From positions 2,914,001 through 2,978,000 of the forward strand of contig JAAXNY010000010.1 in the NCBI GenBank assembly GCA_013420905.1: 64,000 nucleotides of DNA, in the 5' to 3' direction. Source of the stretch: Collybia mongolica. Lineage: Eukaryota > Basidiomycota > Agaricomycetes > Agaricales > Clitocybaceae. Numbering within the stretch: position 1 is the first letter of the stretch; every line of letters begins with the position of its first letter. The notes under the pieces were generated by a model that did not search any database, had not been told where the DNA came from, and saw nothing but the letters and a program-made list of their open reading frames with translations. The translations under genes and the position numbers were made by a program. Positions 63,978 through 64,000 of the stretch are shown here, in pieces.

Positions 63978-64000
63978 TAATAGTTTGGCCTGTTTGATAC

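Overview
The window looks like a gene-sparse chromosome segment of a filamentous basidiomycete, probably an agaricomycete. Host genes carry many 50-66 nt GT..AG introns. They include a trichodiene-synthase-type terpene synthase, a GH11 xylanase and a small single-pass membrane protein. The transposon families present (KDZ with CxC5/CxC6 clusters, PIF/Harbinger, Tc1/mariner DD34E, Ty3/Gypsy) fit that lineage. The species cannot be named from sequence alone.

Positions 1 to about 16,400 are the host part. From left to right: a damaged terpene synthase running off the left edge (38-997, minus), an intact three-exon sesquiterpene synthase (1579-2707, minus), a third decayed synthase relic (3552-3890, minus), a secreted GH11 endoxylanase (5957-6719, minus), a membrane protein with a beta-rich ectodomain (11000-12573, plus) and a nine-exon alpha/beta hydrolase (14683-16037, minus). 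The spaces between them hold nothing I can defend as a gene.

Positions about 16,400 to 64,000 are a stack of nested transposable elements. The oldest layer is CpG-poor and broken: a minus-strand Ty3/Gypsy copy (here Gypsy-1) whose pieces are scattered from 23,970 to 43,060. It was hit by solo LTRs of its own family (20832-22048, 39086-39966, 40757-41927), by a different solo LTR (27277-27768), and by a poly(A)-tailed retroposon with a 13-bp target duplication (27797-38390). The retroposon contains a truncated chromodomain Gypsy (Gypsy-2, 28686-31242) and a 6.6-kb KDZ DNA transposon with an 8-bp target duplication (31444-38064). The KDZ transposase gene is itself split by a young solo LTR (35999-36921).

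Further right a PIF/Harbinger element (44414-61965) carries a transposase and a Myb/SANT-like protein, and is split by a full-length Ty3/Gypsy element (Gypsy-3, 46072-60294) whose two 1217-bp LTRs look identical. Two Tc1/mariner elements with about 215-bp inverted repeats sit at 16536-18111 and 62370-63977.

The most unusual object is Gypsy-3. Besides gag, protease, RT-RNase H and integrase on the plus strand, it carries two multi-exon genes on the opposite strand between integrase and the 3' LTR (54608-55985, five exons, 383 aa; 56678-58627, eight exons, 520 aa). All exon phases join without a stop. The larger protein has a six-cysteine cluster and both have nuclear-localisation-like basic runs. 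The decayed Gypsy-1 copy has a related-looking antisense gene in the same place. An intron-bearing gene can survive in a retroelement only if antisense to the genomic RNA, so this arrangement makes sense mechanistically. I do not recognise either protein.
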